From positions 62,001 to 126,000 of the forward strand of contig NZ_LQGV01000002.1 of NCBI RefSeq assembly GCF_001620065.1: a stretch of DNA of 64,000 bases. Reading direction: 5' to 3'. Below are positions 8,995-18,331 of this stretch, in pieces (the first letter of the stretch is position 1; the number at the start of each line of letters is the position of its first letter). This DNA is from Microbacterium sp. TNHR37B (GTDB lineage Bacteria > Actinomycetota > Actinomycetes > Actinomycetales > Microbacteriaceae). The notes beneath the pieces are model-generated. The model did no database searches. It was not told the DNA's origin and saw nothing but the letters and a program-made list of their open reading frames with translations. The position numbers were made by a program, and so were the translations under genes.

Positions 8995-9606
8995 ATGACC
9001 ACATCTGCGCCCCGCGTGGCCTCCCTCCGTCGCGCGACGAGCGAGTCGACGGTCGAGCTCGAGCTCGACCTCGACGGCACGGGAACGAGCACCATCGAGA
9101 CCACGGTCCCCTTCTTCGACCACCTCCTGACCGCCTTTGCCAAGCACTCGCTGACCGACCTCACGGTGCGGGCGTCGGGCGACACGCAGATCGATGCGCA
9201 CCACACGGTGGAAGACGTCGCGATCGTGCTGGGACAAGCCATCCGCCAGGCGCTGGGCGACAAGTCGGGGATCTCCCGGTACGGCGACGCCCTCGTCCCG
9301 CTCGACGAGGCTCTGGCTCAGGCCGTCGTCGACATCAGCGGTCGCCCCTACCTCGTGCACGGTGGCGAACCCGAGGGCTACGAGTTCCACCTCATCGGCG
9401 GGCACTTCACGGGTTCCCTCGTTCGCCACACCTTCGAGGCGATCGCCTTCCACGCCGGGCTCACGATGCACGTGACGCTCCTGAGCGGGCGTGATCCGCA
9501 CCACATCGCCGAGGCGGAGTACAAGGCGTTCGCTCGTGCGTTCCGGCAGGCGAAAGCCCTCGACCCGCTCGTCCACGGGGTCCCGAGCACCAAGGGAGCT
9601 CTGTGA
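8995..9606 (+). CDS. hisB: Imidazoleglycerol-phosphate dehydratase
   Basis: It dehydrates imidazole glycerol phosphate in the sixth step of histidine synthesis. The 203-residue single-domain form lacks the N-terminal histidinol phosphatase domain found in enterobacterial HisB. The two Mn-binding motifs are present: [11 protein letters not shown] in the first half and [16 protein letters not shown] in the second, along with [14 protein letters not shown]. The last four bases overlap hisH (GTGA). Confidence 0.96.
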   Translation: MTTSAPRVASLRRATSESTVELELDLDGTGTSTIETTVPFFDHLLTAFAKHSLTDLTVRASGDTQIDAHHTVEDVAIVLGQAIRQALGDKSGISRYGDALVPLDEALAQAVVDISGRPYLVHGGEPEGYEFHLIGGHFTGSLVRHTFEAIAFHAGLTMHVTLLSGRDPHHIAEAEYKAFARAFRQAKALDPLVHGVPSTKGAL

Positions 9607-10253
9607 CGGACGGATCGGCGCCCCTCGTCGCGGTTCTCGACTACGGATCGGGCAACGTCCATTCCGCGGTGAAGGCCCTGGCCTCCGCCGGCGCGGACGC
9701 GCGACTGACCTCGGATCGTGGTCTCATCCAGGATGCGGCAGGGCTTGTCGTTCCCGGCGTCGGCGCGTTCGCGGCGGTGATGGCCGCCCTTCGCGAGAGC
9801 CGGGGCGACGAGGTCATCGAGAGACGCCTGGCGGGGGGTCTTCCCGTGCTCGGCATCTGCGTGGGCATGCAGGTCCTGTTCGAGCAGGGCGTCGAACGGG
9901 GACAGGTCGCCGAGGGCCTCGGACAGTGGCCGGGGACGATCGTCGAACTCGATGCTCCGGTGCTTCCGCACATGGGCTGGAACACGGTGCGAACAGGCGA
10001 AGGCTCGACGCTGTTCCGGGGGGTGGAGGAGGAACGCTTCTACTTCGTGCACTCCTACGGACTGCCGACGTGGGAACTGGATGTCATCCGGCCCTTCCGT
10101 GCGCCCGCCGTCACGTGGTGCGACTACGGGGCGCCCTTCGTCGCGGCCGTCGAGAACGGACCGCTCTCGGCCACGCAGTTCCACCCGGAGAAGAGTGGCG
10201 AGGCGGGGATCCGGCTGCTGGCCAATTGGATCGAATCGCTCCCGCACGGCTAG
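9603..10253 (+). CDS. hisH: Imidazole glycerol phosphate synthase, glutaminase subunit HisH
   Basis: A class I glutamine amidotransferase that feeds ammonia to HisF. The 216-residue protein starts with [14 protein letters not shown]. It has the oxyanion segment VPGVGAF, the nucleophile Cys in [11 protein letters not shown], and the His/Glu of the triad in FHPEKS. The GTG start overlaps the hisB stop. The TAG stop is also the first half of a TAGTCT -10-like hexamer for hisA. HisF is not within the window. Confidence 0.95.
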   Translation: MTDGSAPLVAVLDYGSGNVHSAVKALASAGADARLTSDRGLIQDAAGLVVPGVGAFAAVMAALRESRGDEVIERRLAGGLPVLGICVGMQVLFEQGVERGQVAEGLGQWPGTIVELDAPVLPHMGWNTVRTGEGSTLFRGVEEERFYFVHSYGLPTWELDVIRPFRAPAVTWCDYGAPFVAAVENGPLSATQFHPEKSGEAGIRLLANWIESLPHG

Positions 10254-10256
10254 TCT
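10251..10256 (+). promoter_or_regulatory. Possible -10 element for hisA
   Basis: TAGTCT overlaps the hisH stop codon. A transcript from about 10263 would have a 45-nt leader, or would begin at an in-frame TTG codon at 10263. Confidence 0.35.
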
Positions 10257-10307
10257 CTCTCCTTGTGTGTACGCGCCGCCGCGCGTCTCGAACCACCCCA
10301 CGGAGCC

Positions 10308-11054
10308 ATGAACGATTTCGCGTCCACCCCTGAACTGATCCTCCTTCCCGCGGTCGACGTCGCAGACGGCAAGGCCGTCCGGCTCACGCAGGGCGAGGCG
10401 GGAACCGAGACGAGCTACGGCGACCCCGTCGACGCGGCGCTGCAGTGGGCGCAGGAGGGTGCGCGCTGGGTGCACCTCGTGGACTTGGACGCCGCCTTCG
10501 GGCGAGGGAACAACGCGCCGGTGCTCCGCAAGGTCATCAAGCAGCTCCGCGGCGTGCAGGTGGAGCTCTCCGGCGGCATTCGCGACGACGCCACCTTGGA
10601 AGCGGCCCTGGAGTCCGGCGCGGCCCGCATCAACCTCGGCACCGCAGCGCTGGAGAACCCGGAGTGGGCGGCTGATGTGATCGGCCGCTACGGCGATGCC
10701 ATCGCGGTGGGACTGGATGTGCGGGGGACGACGCTGGCGGCCCGCGGCTGGACGCGCGAGGGCGGCGACCTGTGGCAGGTGCTGGATCGCCTCGAAGACG
10801 CCGGGTGCAGCCGCTACGTCGTCACCGATGTGACCAAGGACGGCACTCTGCGGGGTCCGAACGTCGAGCTGCTGCGCGAAGTCGTCTCGCGCACACCCAA
10901 GCCGGTGGTGGCTTCGGGCGGCGTGTCGAGCCTTGACGACATCGCCGCGCTGCGGGAGCTCGTTCCGCTCGGCGTCGAGGGTGCGATCGTCGGCAAGGCA
11001 CTGTACGCGGGGGCGTTCACCCTCGCCGAGGCTCTGGATGTCGCCGGAGCCTGA
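10308..11054 (+). CDS. hisA: HisA / PriA phosphoribosyl isomerase
   Basis: A TIM-barrel isomerase that opens ProFAR to PRFAR in histidine synthesis. In many actinobacteria lacking trpF the same protein (PriA) also isomerises phosphoribosyl anthranilate for tryptophan. The general base Asp sits in [13 protein letters not shown] and the catalytic acid Asp in [12 protein letters not shown]. The phosphate-binding loops GGIRDD and ASGGVSS are present. The ATG at 10308 is the family-typical start ([18 protein letters not shown]). GGAG lies only two bases upstream of it, which is poor spacing. An in-frame TTG at 10263 would add 15 residues. PriA activity is inferred from lineage only. Confidence 0.92.
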   Translation: MNDFASTPELILLPAVDVADGKAVRLTQGEAGTETSYGDPVDAALQWAQEGARWVHLVDLDAAFGRGNNAPVLRKVIKQLRGVQVELSGGIRDDATLEAALESGAARINLGTAALENPEWAADVIGRYGDAIAVGLDVRGTTLAARGWTREGGDLWQVLDRLEDAGCSRYVVTDVTKDGTLRGPNVELLREVVSRTPKPVVASGGVSSLDDIAALRELVPLGVEGAIVGKALYAGAFTLAEALDVAGA

Positions 11055-11820
11055 GGACGCCTGCCACCCCGCCGCAGACTCGGCCGGGGTGCCGTGGGCC
11101 GGTCGCCGGTTCGAGGAGAACCCCCACGCGGGCGACGACGGATCGGCAGACCCCGCCCTGTTGGCTGCTCTCCTCCGGTTCCGCGCCGGCGACGGGTCGC
11201 AGACCGAGGTGGTCGACGCTCTGCGTTCGGCGCGGGTGCTGGCTCCGCTGGTCGCCGAGAAGGGTGAGGAAGGCGTGGCTCCCAGTGGCCTTGCCGTCGA
11301 CAAGACCCAGGAGCTGTCGGTCGTCACCGTCGCCGCTCCCGACGGGCGTCGCGTGCAGCCGGTGTTCTCCTCCGTCGAGACCCTCGCGCGATGGGATCCC
11401 GCCGCGCGCCCGGTTCCGGTGGAGGCGGTGCGCGCCGCGCTGGCCGCCTCTGCCGATGACACCGACCTGATCGTCCTGGATCCGACGTCCGAGACCGAGT
11501 TCGTCGTGCGTCGTCCGGCGGTATGGGCGATCGCCCAAGGCAAGGAGTGGGAGCCGAGCCCCCTCTCTCCGGCGGTCCACGCCGCGCTCCAGGAGAGCGT
11601 CGCGCACGAACTGGCGGTGCTGGACGTCTCCGTGGCGGCGGGCGATCCCGATGCGCGGTTGCGCGGTCCTGAGCTCGTCGTCACGCTCGAACTCATCGAC
11701 GGGCTGGACCCCGCGGTGCTCGACGCGATCCTGGCGCGCCTCGCCCAGCGATGGGCGGCCGACGACCGTATCGCGGTCCTCGTCGACTCGCTCTCGGTGA
11801 AGCTCCGGCGCGGACGGTAA
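11038..11820 (+). CDS. SseB-family protein
   Basis: This roughly 260-residue protein contains an SseB-like N-terminal domain ([22 protein letters not shown] onward, then LVAEKG and the VFSS-TLARWDP segment typical of the family). The C-terminal half is less conserved. It has no signal peptide or membrane segment. The ATG at 11038 lies within the end of hisA (17-bp overlap), so it is probably the last gene of the his run. The biochemical function of SseB-like proteins in actinobacteria is not established. It is convergent with the next gene, with only four bases between the two stops. Confidence 0.8.
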   Translation: MSPEPEDACHPAADSAGVPWAGRRFEENPHAGDDGSADPALLAALLRFRAGDGSQTEVVDALRSARVLAPLVAEKGEEGVAPSGLAVDKTQELSVVTVAAPDGRRVQPVFSSVETLARWDPAARPVPVEAVRAALAASADDTDLIVLDPTSETEFVVRRPAVWAIAQGKEWEPSPLSPAVHAALQESVAHELAVLDVSVAAGDPDARLRGPELVVTLELIDGLDPAVLDAILARLAQRWAADDRIAVLVDSLSVKLRRGR

Positions 11821-11824
11821 GCCG

Positions 11825-12250
11825 TCAGGTCACGGGGCCGGTGTACTTCTCCCCGGGACCCTTCCCGATCGGGTCAGGAATGACCGACGCCTCGCGGAAC
11901 GCGAGCTGGAGGGAGCGGAGGCCGTCGCGGAGCGACCGCGCGTGCATGTCGCTGATCTCGGGTGCTCCCGCCGTGATGAGGCCCGCGAGCGCGTTGATCA
12001 GCTTTCGAGCCTCATCCAGGTCTCGCTGCGTCTCGGGGGAGTCGGCCAAGCCGACCTTGACGGCGGCGGCGCTCATGAGGTGAACGGCGGTCGTGGTGAT
12101 GACCTCGACCGCCGGGACGTCGGCGATGTCGCGCGTGGCCGATTGTGCGGCGCGCTCCTGTTCCTCCCAGCGGCGCTGCCGCTCGTCGTCCGGCCCGGAA
12201 ACGGGCTGCTCGGCCAGGAAGTCGTCGTCGCGCGACGGAATCGTGTCCAC
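11825..12250 (-). CDS. DUF1844 domain-containing protein
   Basis: A 141-residue acidic protein with a charged, probably disordered N-terminus (about 1-45) and a helical DUF1844 domain ([21 protein letters not shown] ... [15 protein letters not shown]). This family often lies next to infC in actinobacteria, as here. The frame is open 10 codons upstream to 12280. I chose the GTG at 12250 because AGAGAGCAG precedes it. Its 5' region overlaps the infC promoter on the other strand, so the two genes may interfere. The function is unknown. Confidence 0.8.
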   Translation of the reverse strand: MDTIPSRDDDFLAEQPVSGPDDERQRRWEEQERAAQSATRDIADVPAVEVITTTAVHLMSAAAVKVGLADSPETQRDLDEARKLINALAGLITAGAPEISDMHARSLRDGLRSLQLAFREASVIPDPIGKGPGEKYTGPVT

Positions 12251-12264
12251 GTTCTGCTCTCTGC

Positions 12265-12270
12265 TAGACT
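12265..12270 (+). promoter_or_regulatory. -10 element of the infC operon
   Basis: TAGACT would start transcription near 12277, leaving a leader of about 240 nt before infC. It lies between the divergent DUF1844 gene and infC. Confidence 0.5.
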
Positions 12271-12276
12271 TGGCGC

Positions 12277-12519
12277 GCACCGGAGTGTTCTGCTCCGGAT
12301 CGAAAGAGGATCACATCCCACCCGCGCTTGCCGCTCCAGGCTACCGGGTCTTGCGCTCCACCCCGTCCAGGCGGGGTCGTCCCCCGTCGAGATCGTGGGG
12401 GAGCAGGGCGTGGAACTGAACGCCGATGTGCGCATCGAGCGGGTGGACGTGGTCATCTTCCGCCCCCGTCCCGGACCCGGGTCGGGGTTGCAGTCCCCGC
12501 ACGAACAGGAGTCCCGCAC
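12277..12519 (+). promoter_or_regulatory. Long 5' leader of infC-rpmI-rplT
   Basis: About 240 nt separate the TAGACT promoter from infC. The leader begins with a hairpin CCGGAG/CTCCGG and continues GC-rich. AGGAG at 12507-12511 lies eight bases before the ATC start. Translation-factor and ribosomal-protein operons of this type are autoregulated in other bacteria (IF3 on its own start codon; L20 on leader RNA). Whether this leader binds L20 cannot be read from the sequence alone. The upstream in-frame extension to 12328 is Arg/Pro-rich and looks non-coding. Confidence 0.5.
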
Positions 12520-13155
<636 letters not shown>

Positions 13156-13212
13156 GGCTGCCGCAAGGCCCACGAGCTCCCGCCCCGCGGGAACCACAAC
13201 GAAGGAAGAATC

Positions 13213-13407
13213 ATGCCGAAGCAGAAGACCCACTCGGGCGCCAAGAAGCGCTTCAAGGTCACCGGAAGCGGAAAGATCAAGAAGCAGCAGGCGAACCTCC
13301 GCCACAACTTCGAGGGCAAGCCGACCAAGCGCACTCGTCGCTTGTCGGCCGACAAGATCCTGGCCCCGGGCGACGCCAAGGTCGCCAAGAAGCTCCTCGG
13401 CATCTGA
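13213..13407 (+). CDS. rpmI: 50S ribosomal protein L35
   Basis: A 64-residue basic protein of the large subunit with the full L35 pattern: [20 protein letters not shown] at the start, then [25 protein letters not shown] precedes the ATG as ribosome binding site. It lies between infC and rplT, the universal order. Confidence 0.97.
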   Translation: MPKQKTHSGAKKRFKVTGSGKIKKQQANLRHNFEGKPTKRTRRLSADKILAPGDAKVAKKLLGI

Positions 13408-13438
13408 TCGCCGACGCACACCCTAGGAAGTAGAAGAA

Positions 13439-13819
13439 ATGGCTAGAGTCAAGCGGGCCGTCAACGCCCACAAGAAGCGTCGCGTCATCCTCGAGCGCGC
13501 GTCCGGCTACCGCGGACAGCGTTCGCGCCTGTACCGCAAGGCGAAGGAGCAGGTCACCCACTCGCTCGTCTACGCGTACCGCGACCGCCGCAAGCGCAAG
13601 GGCGACTTCCGCCGCCTGTGGATCCAGCGCATCAACGCCGCCAGCCGCCAGAACGGCCTGACGTACAACCGCTTCATCCAGGGCCTCGGCCTGGCGGGCG
13701 TGCAGGTCGACCGTCGCATGCTGGCCGAGCTCGCCGTCAACGAGCCCGCCGTGTTCGCCTCGCTCGTCGAGACGGCCAAGAAGGCACTGCCGGCCGACGT
13801 GAACGCGCCCAAGGCGTAA
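13439..13819 (+). CDS. rplT: 50S ribosomal protein L20
   Basis: A 126-residue early-assembly protein that binds 23S rRNA domain I and in other bacteria represses its own operon. The sequence begins [19 protein letters not shown] and contains the L20 signature [15 protein letters not shown] and the long basic helix. GGAAG stands upstream of the ATG. A strong terminator hairpin follows 21 bases after the stop codon. Confidence 0.97.
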   Translation: MARVKRAVNAHKKRRVILERASGYRGQRSRLYRKAKEQVTHSLVYAYRDRRKRKGDFRRLWIQRINAASRQNGLTYNRFIQGLGLAGVQVDRRMLAELAVNEPAVFASLVETAKKALPADVNAPKA

Positions 13820-13840
13820 CGCACGGCAGATACAACGTCC

Positions 13841-13873
13841 GAGAGGGCGCTCTCCTCGTGAGAGCGCCCTCTC
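13841..13873 (+). terminator. Terminator of infC-rpmI-rplT
   Basis: Perfect inverted repeat GAGAGGGCGCTCTC / GAGAGCGCCCTCTC (14 bp) with a five-base loop. The downstream T-content is modest (GTCGTTCT). Confidence 0.75.
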
Positions 13874-13918
13874 GTCGTTCTCGGTGCATCGTGGGGGAGG
13901 CGGACGGTGACGCGCCTC

Positions 13919-13924
13919 TACACT
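13919..13924 (+). promoter_or_regulatory. -10 element of the rRNA methyltransferase gene
   Basis: TACACT ends six bases before the GTG at 13931 and inside the longer open frame that starts at 13907. It therefore favours the shorter, leaderless start. Confidence 0.5.
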
Positions 13925-13930
13925 GAGAGC

Positions 13931-14734
13931 GTGCTCGAGAACCCCCGTTCCCCGCGCGTGCGCGCTGTCGCCAAGCTCACCAAGCGCAGCGCCCGGCAAG
14001 AGACCGGCCTGTTCCTCCTGGAAGGACCGCAGGCGGCCCGAGAAGCCCTGGCCTACCGCGCCGAGTCGATCGTCGAGTTGTTCGCCACTCCGAGCGCGAG
14101 TGACCGACACCCCGAGCTGCTGGCCGCGGCCGAGCGCGCCGGCATCCGCGTCGAGCAGACCACCGACGCGGTACTCGACGCGATGGCCGACACCGTCACG
14201 CCGCAGGGCATCGTCGCGGTCGCCCGGCAGACGCCGGCGGCGATCCAGGACATCTTCCTCGGAGCCCCGTCTCTGATCGCGATCTGCGAGGAGGTGCGAG
14301 ACCCCGGCAACCTCGGCACCATCATCCGGGCCGCCGATGCCGCGGGAGCAGACGCCGTGATCCTCACGGGGCGCACGGTCGACCCCTACAACCCGAAGGT
14401 CGTCCGGGCCACGACCGGTTCCCTGTTCCACCTGCCGATCGCCCTCGCCGCAGACGTCGGCGAGGTGGTGGACCGCGCCCACAGCGCGGGCCTTCGTGTC
14501 GTGGCGGCCGACGTGGGCGGGGGCGACTTCCTCGCCCATCGCGGTGATCTGGGGGCACCCACCGCCTGGCTGTTCGGGAACGAGGCCCGCGGTCTCGACG
14601 AGCGGGCGCTGTCGCTGGTCGACCTCACCCTGCGCCTCCCGATCTTCGGCCGCGCGGAGTCGCTGAACCTGGCGACGGCGGCCAGCGTGTGCCTGTACGA
14701 GAGCGCTTTCGCACAGCGATCCGCGACTCCCTGA
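13931..14734 (+). CDS. SpoU/TrmH-family RNA 2'-O-methyltransferase
   Basis: A 267-residue SPOUT methyltransferase with an N-terminal substrate-binding domain (KLTKRSARQETGLFLLEGPQ). Its C-terminal trefoil-knot domain carries the three SpoU motifs: EEVRDPGNLGTIIRAADAAG, GNEARGLDE and LRLPIFGRAESLNLATAAS. Its position after rplT matches the tsnR-like gene of mycobacteria, so the target is probably 23S rRNA. Which nucleotide is methylated is unknown. The GTG start at 13931 is chosen from the TACACT hexamer six bases upstream. Confidence 0.9.
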   Translation: MLENPRSPRVRAVAKLTKRSARQETGLFLLEGPQAAREALAYRAESIVELFATPSASDRHPELLAAAERAGIRVEQTTDAVLDAMADTVTPQGIVAVARQTPAAIQDIFLGAPSLIAICEEVRDPGNLGTIIRAADAAGADAVILTGRTVDPYNPKVVRATTGSLFHLPIALAADVGEVVDRAHSAGLRVVAADVGGGDFLAHRGDLGAPTAWLFGNEARGLDERALSLVDLTLRLPIFGRAESLNLATAASVCLYESAFAQRSATP

Positions 14735-14850
14735 CGACCCGACGGCACCGGCGTCCGGCACGCGGACGCTGCTGTTTCGCGCGTGTTCCGTCGCGTCACG
14801 ATTGGATGAAGACTGCTGTGGATAATCCTGGACGCCAGCTGAAAAACGAA

Positions 14851-14856
14851 TACGCT
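14851..14856 (+). promoter_or_regulatory. -10 element of the glutamate transporter operon
   Basis: TACGCT ends six bases before the ATG at 14863, in a locally AT-richer stretch. It fixes the start of the ATPase gene. Confidence 0.5.
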
Positions 14857-14862
14857 GGCCGG

Positions 14863-15657
14863 ATGACGGGCTCTGCAGACGGGGCGGCTCCGCCCACCTC
14901 GAACATCTCAGTACGACGCGGCGACCCTCTGGTGGTCATCGAACACGTGCAGAAGCACTACGGCGATTTCCACGCCCTGAAAGACATCGACCTCACGGTC
15001 AACCGGGGCGAAGTGGTGGTGGTGATCGGCCCGTCCGGGTCGGGCAAGTCCACGCTCTGCCGCACGATCAATCGGCTCGAGACCATCACGAGCGGCACGA
15101 TCCGCATCGATGGGAAGGAGCTGCCGAAGGAGGGCAAGGGCCTGGCCGCTCTGCGCGCCGACGTCGGGATGGTGTTCCAGTCGTTCAACCTCTTCTCCCA
15201 TCTGACGATCCTCGAGAACGTCACCCTCGGACCGATCAAGGTCAAGGGGATGAAGAAGGGCGAGGCCGAGACCCTCGCGCGTCAGCTGCTCGATCGCGTC
15301 GGCGTCGGGCACCAGGCCGAGAAGCTGCCGGCCCAGTTGTCGGGCGGCCAGCAGCAGCGCGTCGCCATCGCCCGCGCACTGGCCATGAAGCCGAAAGTGA
15401 TGCTCTTCGACGAGCCCACCAGCGCCCTCGACCCCGAGATGATCAACGAGGTCCTCGACGTCATGGTCGGTCTCGCGCAGGACGGCATGACCATGATCGT
15501 CGTCACTCACGAGATGGGCTTCGCGCGCAAGGCGGCCGACCGAGTGGTGTTCATGGCCGACGGGGAGATCGTCGAAGAGGCCGCTCCCGACCAGTTCTTC
15601 ACGAACGCGCAGAGCGACCGCGCGAAGGACTTCCTTTCCAAGCTCATCACGCATTGA
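14863..15657 (+). CDS. gluA: Glutamate-type ABC transporter ATP-binding protein
   Basis: This 264-residue ATPase energises a polar amino acid importer. Walker A is GPSGSGKST, the signature is LSGGQQQRVAIARALA, Walker B is VMLFDEPTSALDPE and the H-loop is VVTHEMGFA, all characteristic of the PAAT family (GluA/GlnQ). The frame extends to 14689, but the leaderless -10 and the family N-terminus (VVIEHVQKHYGDFHAL) support the ATG at 14863. The binding protein and two permeases follow in gluABCD order. Confidence 0.92.
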   Translation: MTGSADGAAPPTSNISVRRGDPLVVIEHVQKHYGDFHALKDIDLTVNRGEVVVVIGPSGSGKSTLCRTINRLETITSGTIRIDGKELPKEGKGLAALRADVGMVFQSFNLFSHLTILENVTLGPIKVKGMKKGEAETLARQLLDRVGVGHQAEKLPAQLSGGQQQRVAIARALAMKPKVMLFDEPTSALDPEMINEVLDVMVGLAQDGMTMIVVTHEMGFARKAADRVVFMADGEIVEEAAPDQFFTNAQSDRAKDFLSKLITH

Positions 15658-15721
15658 ACGCGTCCGCGCCCTGCACCGGCGCGGCGATCTACGGACGACA
15701 CGAAACGAAAGAGGAGATCAC

Positions 15722-16624
15722 ATGCGACTGACACGTATCGCGGCCGCCGCGGCCGGAATCGCCATCGCGGCACTGACGCTCACGGCGTGCAACAGCGGCA
15801 CGCCGGGCGCGGGACCCAACGAGCCGGGTGGAGAGACCACCGAGAACCCCTGGACCGTCGCGACCGACGTGTCGCTGGAGGGGAGCCCCACCTTCGACGC
15901 GATCAAGGCGCGCGGAAGCGTGAACATCGGCGTCAAGGAGGACCAGCCGAACCTCGGTTACCTCGACCCGGCCACGAGCGTGCGCAGCGGCTTCGACATC
16001 GACATCGCTCGCTGGATCGCGGCATCGCTCGGCTACGACGAGGACAAGATCAACTACGTCGTCGTCGACTCCGCCAACCGCGAGCAGGCGATCATCAACG
16101 GCCAGATCGACTACTACGTCGGCACCTACTCGATCACTGACGCACGCAAGGAGCAGATCTCCTTCGCCGGCCCGTACTTCGTCACCGGGCAGGGACTCCT
16201 GGTCGCCAAGGACTCCTCGATCACGGGCGTCGACGACCTCACCGCCGACACGGTCGTGTGCTCGGTGACGGGCTCGACCTCGATCCAGCGGATCAAGGAC
16301 GAGACGCCGGCGAAGACGGTGGAGCTGAGCAAGTACTCGGAGTGCGTCGAGCAGGTCAAGAACGGCCAGGCCGACGCCGTTACGACCGATGAGGCGATCC
16401 TCATCGGCTACGCGGCGTTCGACCCCGACAACCTCAAGGTCGTCGGAGAGCCGTTCAGCGAGGAGCGCTACGGCGTCGGTGTGGCCAAGGGCGACACCGC
16501 GTTCGTCGAGTTCGTCAACGCCATGCTCACCGACGGCGGGGACGTCTGGACCGCGATCTTCGAGAAGAACCTGGGTCCGGCGGGCGTTACGGGCACCCAG
16601 CCGGCGGTCGACCCGGCCGAGTGA
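15722..16624 (+). CDS. gluB: Glutamate ABC transporter substrate-binding lipoprotein
   Basis: A 300-residue extracytoplasmic solute-binding protein (family 3). The lipoprotein signal peptide (MRLTRIAAAAAGIAIAALTLTAC) has lipobox LTAC with the acylated Cys at residue 23. A Gly/Pro-rich linker and the SBP_bac_3 domain follow (GSVNIGVKEDQPNLGYLD, FDIDIARWIAASLGYDEDKI). AGGAG precedes the ATG. Substrate assignment to glutamate or a related polar amino acid rests on family and operon; a close relative such as glutamine or aspartate is possible. Confidence 0.9.
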   Translation: MRLTRIAAAAAGIAIAALTLTACNSGTPGAGPNEPGGETTENPWTVATDVSLEGSPTFDAIKARGSVNIGVKEDQPNLGYLDPATSVRSGFDIDIARWIAASLGYDEDKINYVVVDSANREQAIINGQIDYYVGTYSITDARKEQISFAGPYFVTGQGLLVAKDSSITGVDDLTADTVVCSVTGSTSIQRIKDETPAKTVELSKYSECVEQVKNGQADAVTTDEAILIGYAAFDPDNLKVVGEPFSEERYGVGVAKGDTAFVEFVNAMLTDGGDVWTAIFEKNLGPAGVTGTQPAVDPAE

Positions 16625-16685
16625 TGTCCGGGTGGGGGCGGCCTCGGCCGTCCCCACCTCCGTCCCCTTCAGGAACAGGAGCACC

Positions 16686-17336
16686 GTGGAACAGATCTTC
16701 GCGTACCCCGACCTCTGGCAGCAGGCGCTGGTCGGCACCCTCGTGCTGTTCTTCGCGGGCGGTGCCATCGCCATCGTCCTCGGGTTCGTCGTGGGGGCGA
16801 TGCGGGTATCGCCCATCCCGATCGCGCGCGCCGTCGGAGCGGTCTACGTCAACGTCATCCGGAACACGCCGCTCACCCTCGTCCTGTTCTTCTTCGCCTT
16901 CGCCGTGCCGATCCTCATCGAGGTGCCACGCGGCAGCTTCCTGCTGCTCGCGATCCTCGGCCTCGGTATCTACACCGCGACCTATGTCGCCGAGACGCTC
17001 CGCTCGGGCATCAACACCGTTCCGGTCGGCCAGGCCGAGGCCGCGCGCGCCCTGGGCATGGGGTTCGGCCAGGTGATGGGCTACGTCGTGCTGCCGCAGG
17101 CCGCGCGGTCCGTGATCCCGCCGATGATGAGCGTGCTCATCGCGCTCCTGAAGAACACGACGGTGGCCGCCGGGTTCTCGGTGATGAACCTCGGGAGCAT
17201 CCGCGCCAACATGAGCGAGAAGGGGGAAAACCAGATGATCACGATCCTCCTCGTCATGGTCGTCTTCGTGGTGATGGTCTTGCTGCTCGCCTGGCTGCAA
17301 CGCACTCTTGAGAAGAAGTGGAGGATCGCACGATGA
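16686..17336 (+). CDS. gluC: Glutamate ABC transporter permease (GluC-like)
   Basis: This 216-residue inner-membrane subunit has about five hydrophobic segments. The HisM-type coupling loop ETLRSGINTVPVGQAEAARALGM contacts the ATPase. The start is the GTG at 16686, preceded by AGGAG. The longer frame from 16389 runs inside the binding-protein gene and is not credible. It overlaps the next permease by four bases. Confidence 0.92.
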   Translation: MEQIFAYPDLWQQALVGTLVLFFAGGAIAIVLGFVVGAMRVSPIPIARAVGAVYVNVIRNTPLTLVLFFFAFAVPILIEVPRGSFLLLAILGLGIYTATYVAETLRSGINTVPVGQAEAARALGMGFGQVMGYVVLPQAARSVIPPMMSVLIALLKNTTVAAGFSVMNLGSIRANMSEKGENQMITILLVMVVFVVMVLLLAWLQRTLEKKWRIAR

Positions 17337-18271
17337 GCTCCGTCCTCTACGACGTCCCCGGTCCCCGGGCCATCGCACGCAATCGCCTCATCGGCGTCGT
17401 GACGGTCCTCGTCGTCGTCGCCGCCGTCGCGTTCCTGGTGTGGCGTCTGTTCGACACCGGACAGTTCTCCGCCCAGAAGTGGAACCTCTTCACCTACACG
17501 CGGGTCTGGCAGATGATCGGCCAGTCCACGCTGGCCACGCTTGCCGCCTTCGCCGCGGCCGCAGTCGGAGCACTCGTCCTCGGATTCGTGCTGGCGATCG
17601 GCCGGCTCTCCGACCATGCGTGGGTCCGCGTCCCGTTCACCGCCCTCGTCGAGATCCTCCGCGCAGTGCCGGTGCTGATCTTCATGATGCTGCTCTTCTA
17701 CGGCCTTCCCGTCATCGGCATCCGCGTCAGCAGCTACTGGGCCGTGGTCATCGCCCTGGTCGCATACAACGGTTCCGTCCTCGCGGAGGTGATCCGCGCC
17801 GGCGTCGAGTCGCTCCCACGCGGTCAGAAGGAGGCCGGCTACGCGATCGGCCTGCGCAAGGCCGGGGTCTTGCGCCTGATCCTGTTGCCGCAGGCCATCC
17901 GCGCGATGATGCCGGTCATCATCGCCCAGCTCGTGGTGACCTTGAAGGACACGGCGCTCGGCTTCATCATCACCTACCCCGAGCTGCTGTACACGGCGAA
18001 GCTCCTGGGCAGCAACCCGCAGTACGGCTCGCCGCTGATCCCGTCGGCGATGATCGCCGGAACCATCTACGTGGCGCTGTGTCTCGCCCTGAGCTACCTC
18101 GCCTACCTCGTGCAGAAGCGCGTGCGCCGGTCGCCACGGGCCACCGGTGTCACGAGGGCCGACGTCACGGCGCACGAGGTGACGGACACGCAGCTGATCG
18201 GGGCGCAGTCGGCGGCTGACATCGCGTCGGCTCGTCGGAGTGCGGGCAGGCGCGACGCCAGCGGTCGATAG
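17333..18271 (+). CDS. gluD: Glutamate ABC transporter permease (GluD-like)
   Basis: The second permease (312 residues) has an extended N-terminus before the first membrane helix (about 22-43). The coupling loop is EVIRAGVESLPRGQKEAGYAIGL. The C-terminal tail after about residue 265 is hydrophilic and low-complexity. The ATG at 17333 overlaps the gluC stop (ATGA) and has GGAGG upstream. With GluA, GluB and GluC it completes one importer. Confidence 0.92.
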   Translation: MSSVLYDVPGPRAIARNRLIGVVTVLVVVAAVAFLVWRLFDTGQFSAQKWNLFTYTRVWQMIGQSTLATLAAFAAAAVGALVLGFVLAIGRLSDHAWVRVPFTALVEILRAVPVLIFMMLLFYGLPVIGIRVSSYWAVVIALVAYNGSVLAEVIRAGVESLPRGQKEAGYAIGLRKAGVLRLILLPQAIRAMMPVIIAQLVVTLKDTALGFIITYPELLYTAKLLGSNPQYGSPLIPSAMIAGTIYVALCLALSYLAYLVQKRVRRSPRATGVTRADVTAHEVTDTQLIGAQSAADIASARRSAGRRDASGR

Positions 18272-18317
18272 CGCCCGCTGCCCGGCGGCGGGAGACGAAC
18301 CGCCGGAACGCCGCCGG

Positions 18318-18323
18318 TAGACT
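18318..18323 (+). promoter_or_regulatory. -10 element of pheST
   Basis: TAGACT ends eight bases before the pheS GTG. No ribosome binding site is visible, so a leaderless mRNA is likely. Confidence 0.45.
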
Positions 18324-18331
18324 CGACTCTC

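Noticed and set aside
7386..9263. 625-codon minus frame across the LysM gene and hisC
   Set aside because: It crosses the lexA-LysM promoter region and a well-supported hisC; composition is that of a shadow frame.
9378..11696. 772-codon minus frame opposite hisB-hisH-hisA and the SseB-like gene
   Set aside because: It is antisense to four recognisable genes and has no domain.
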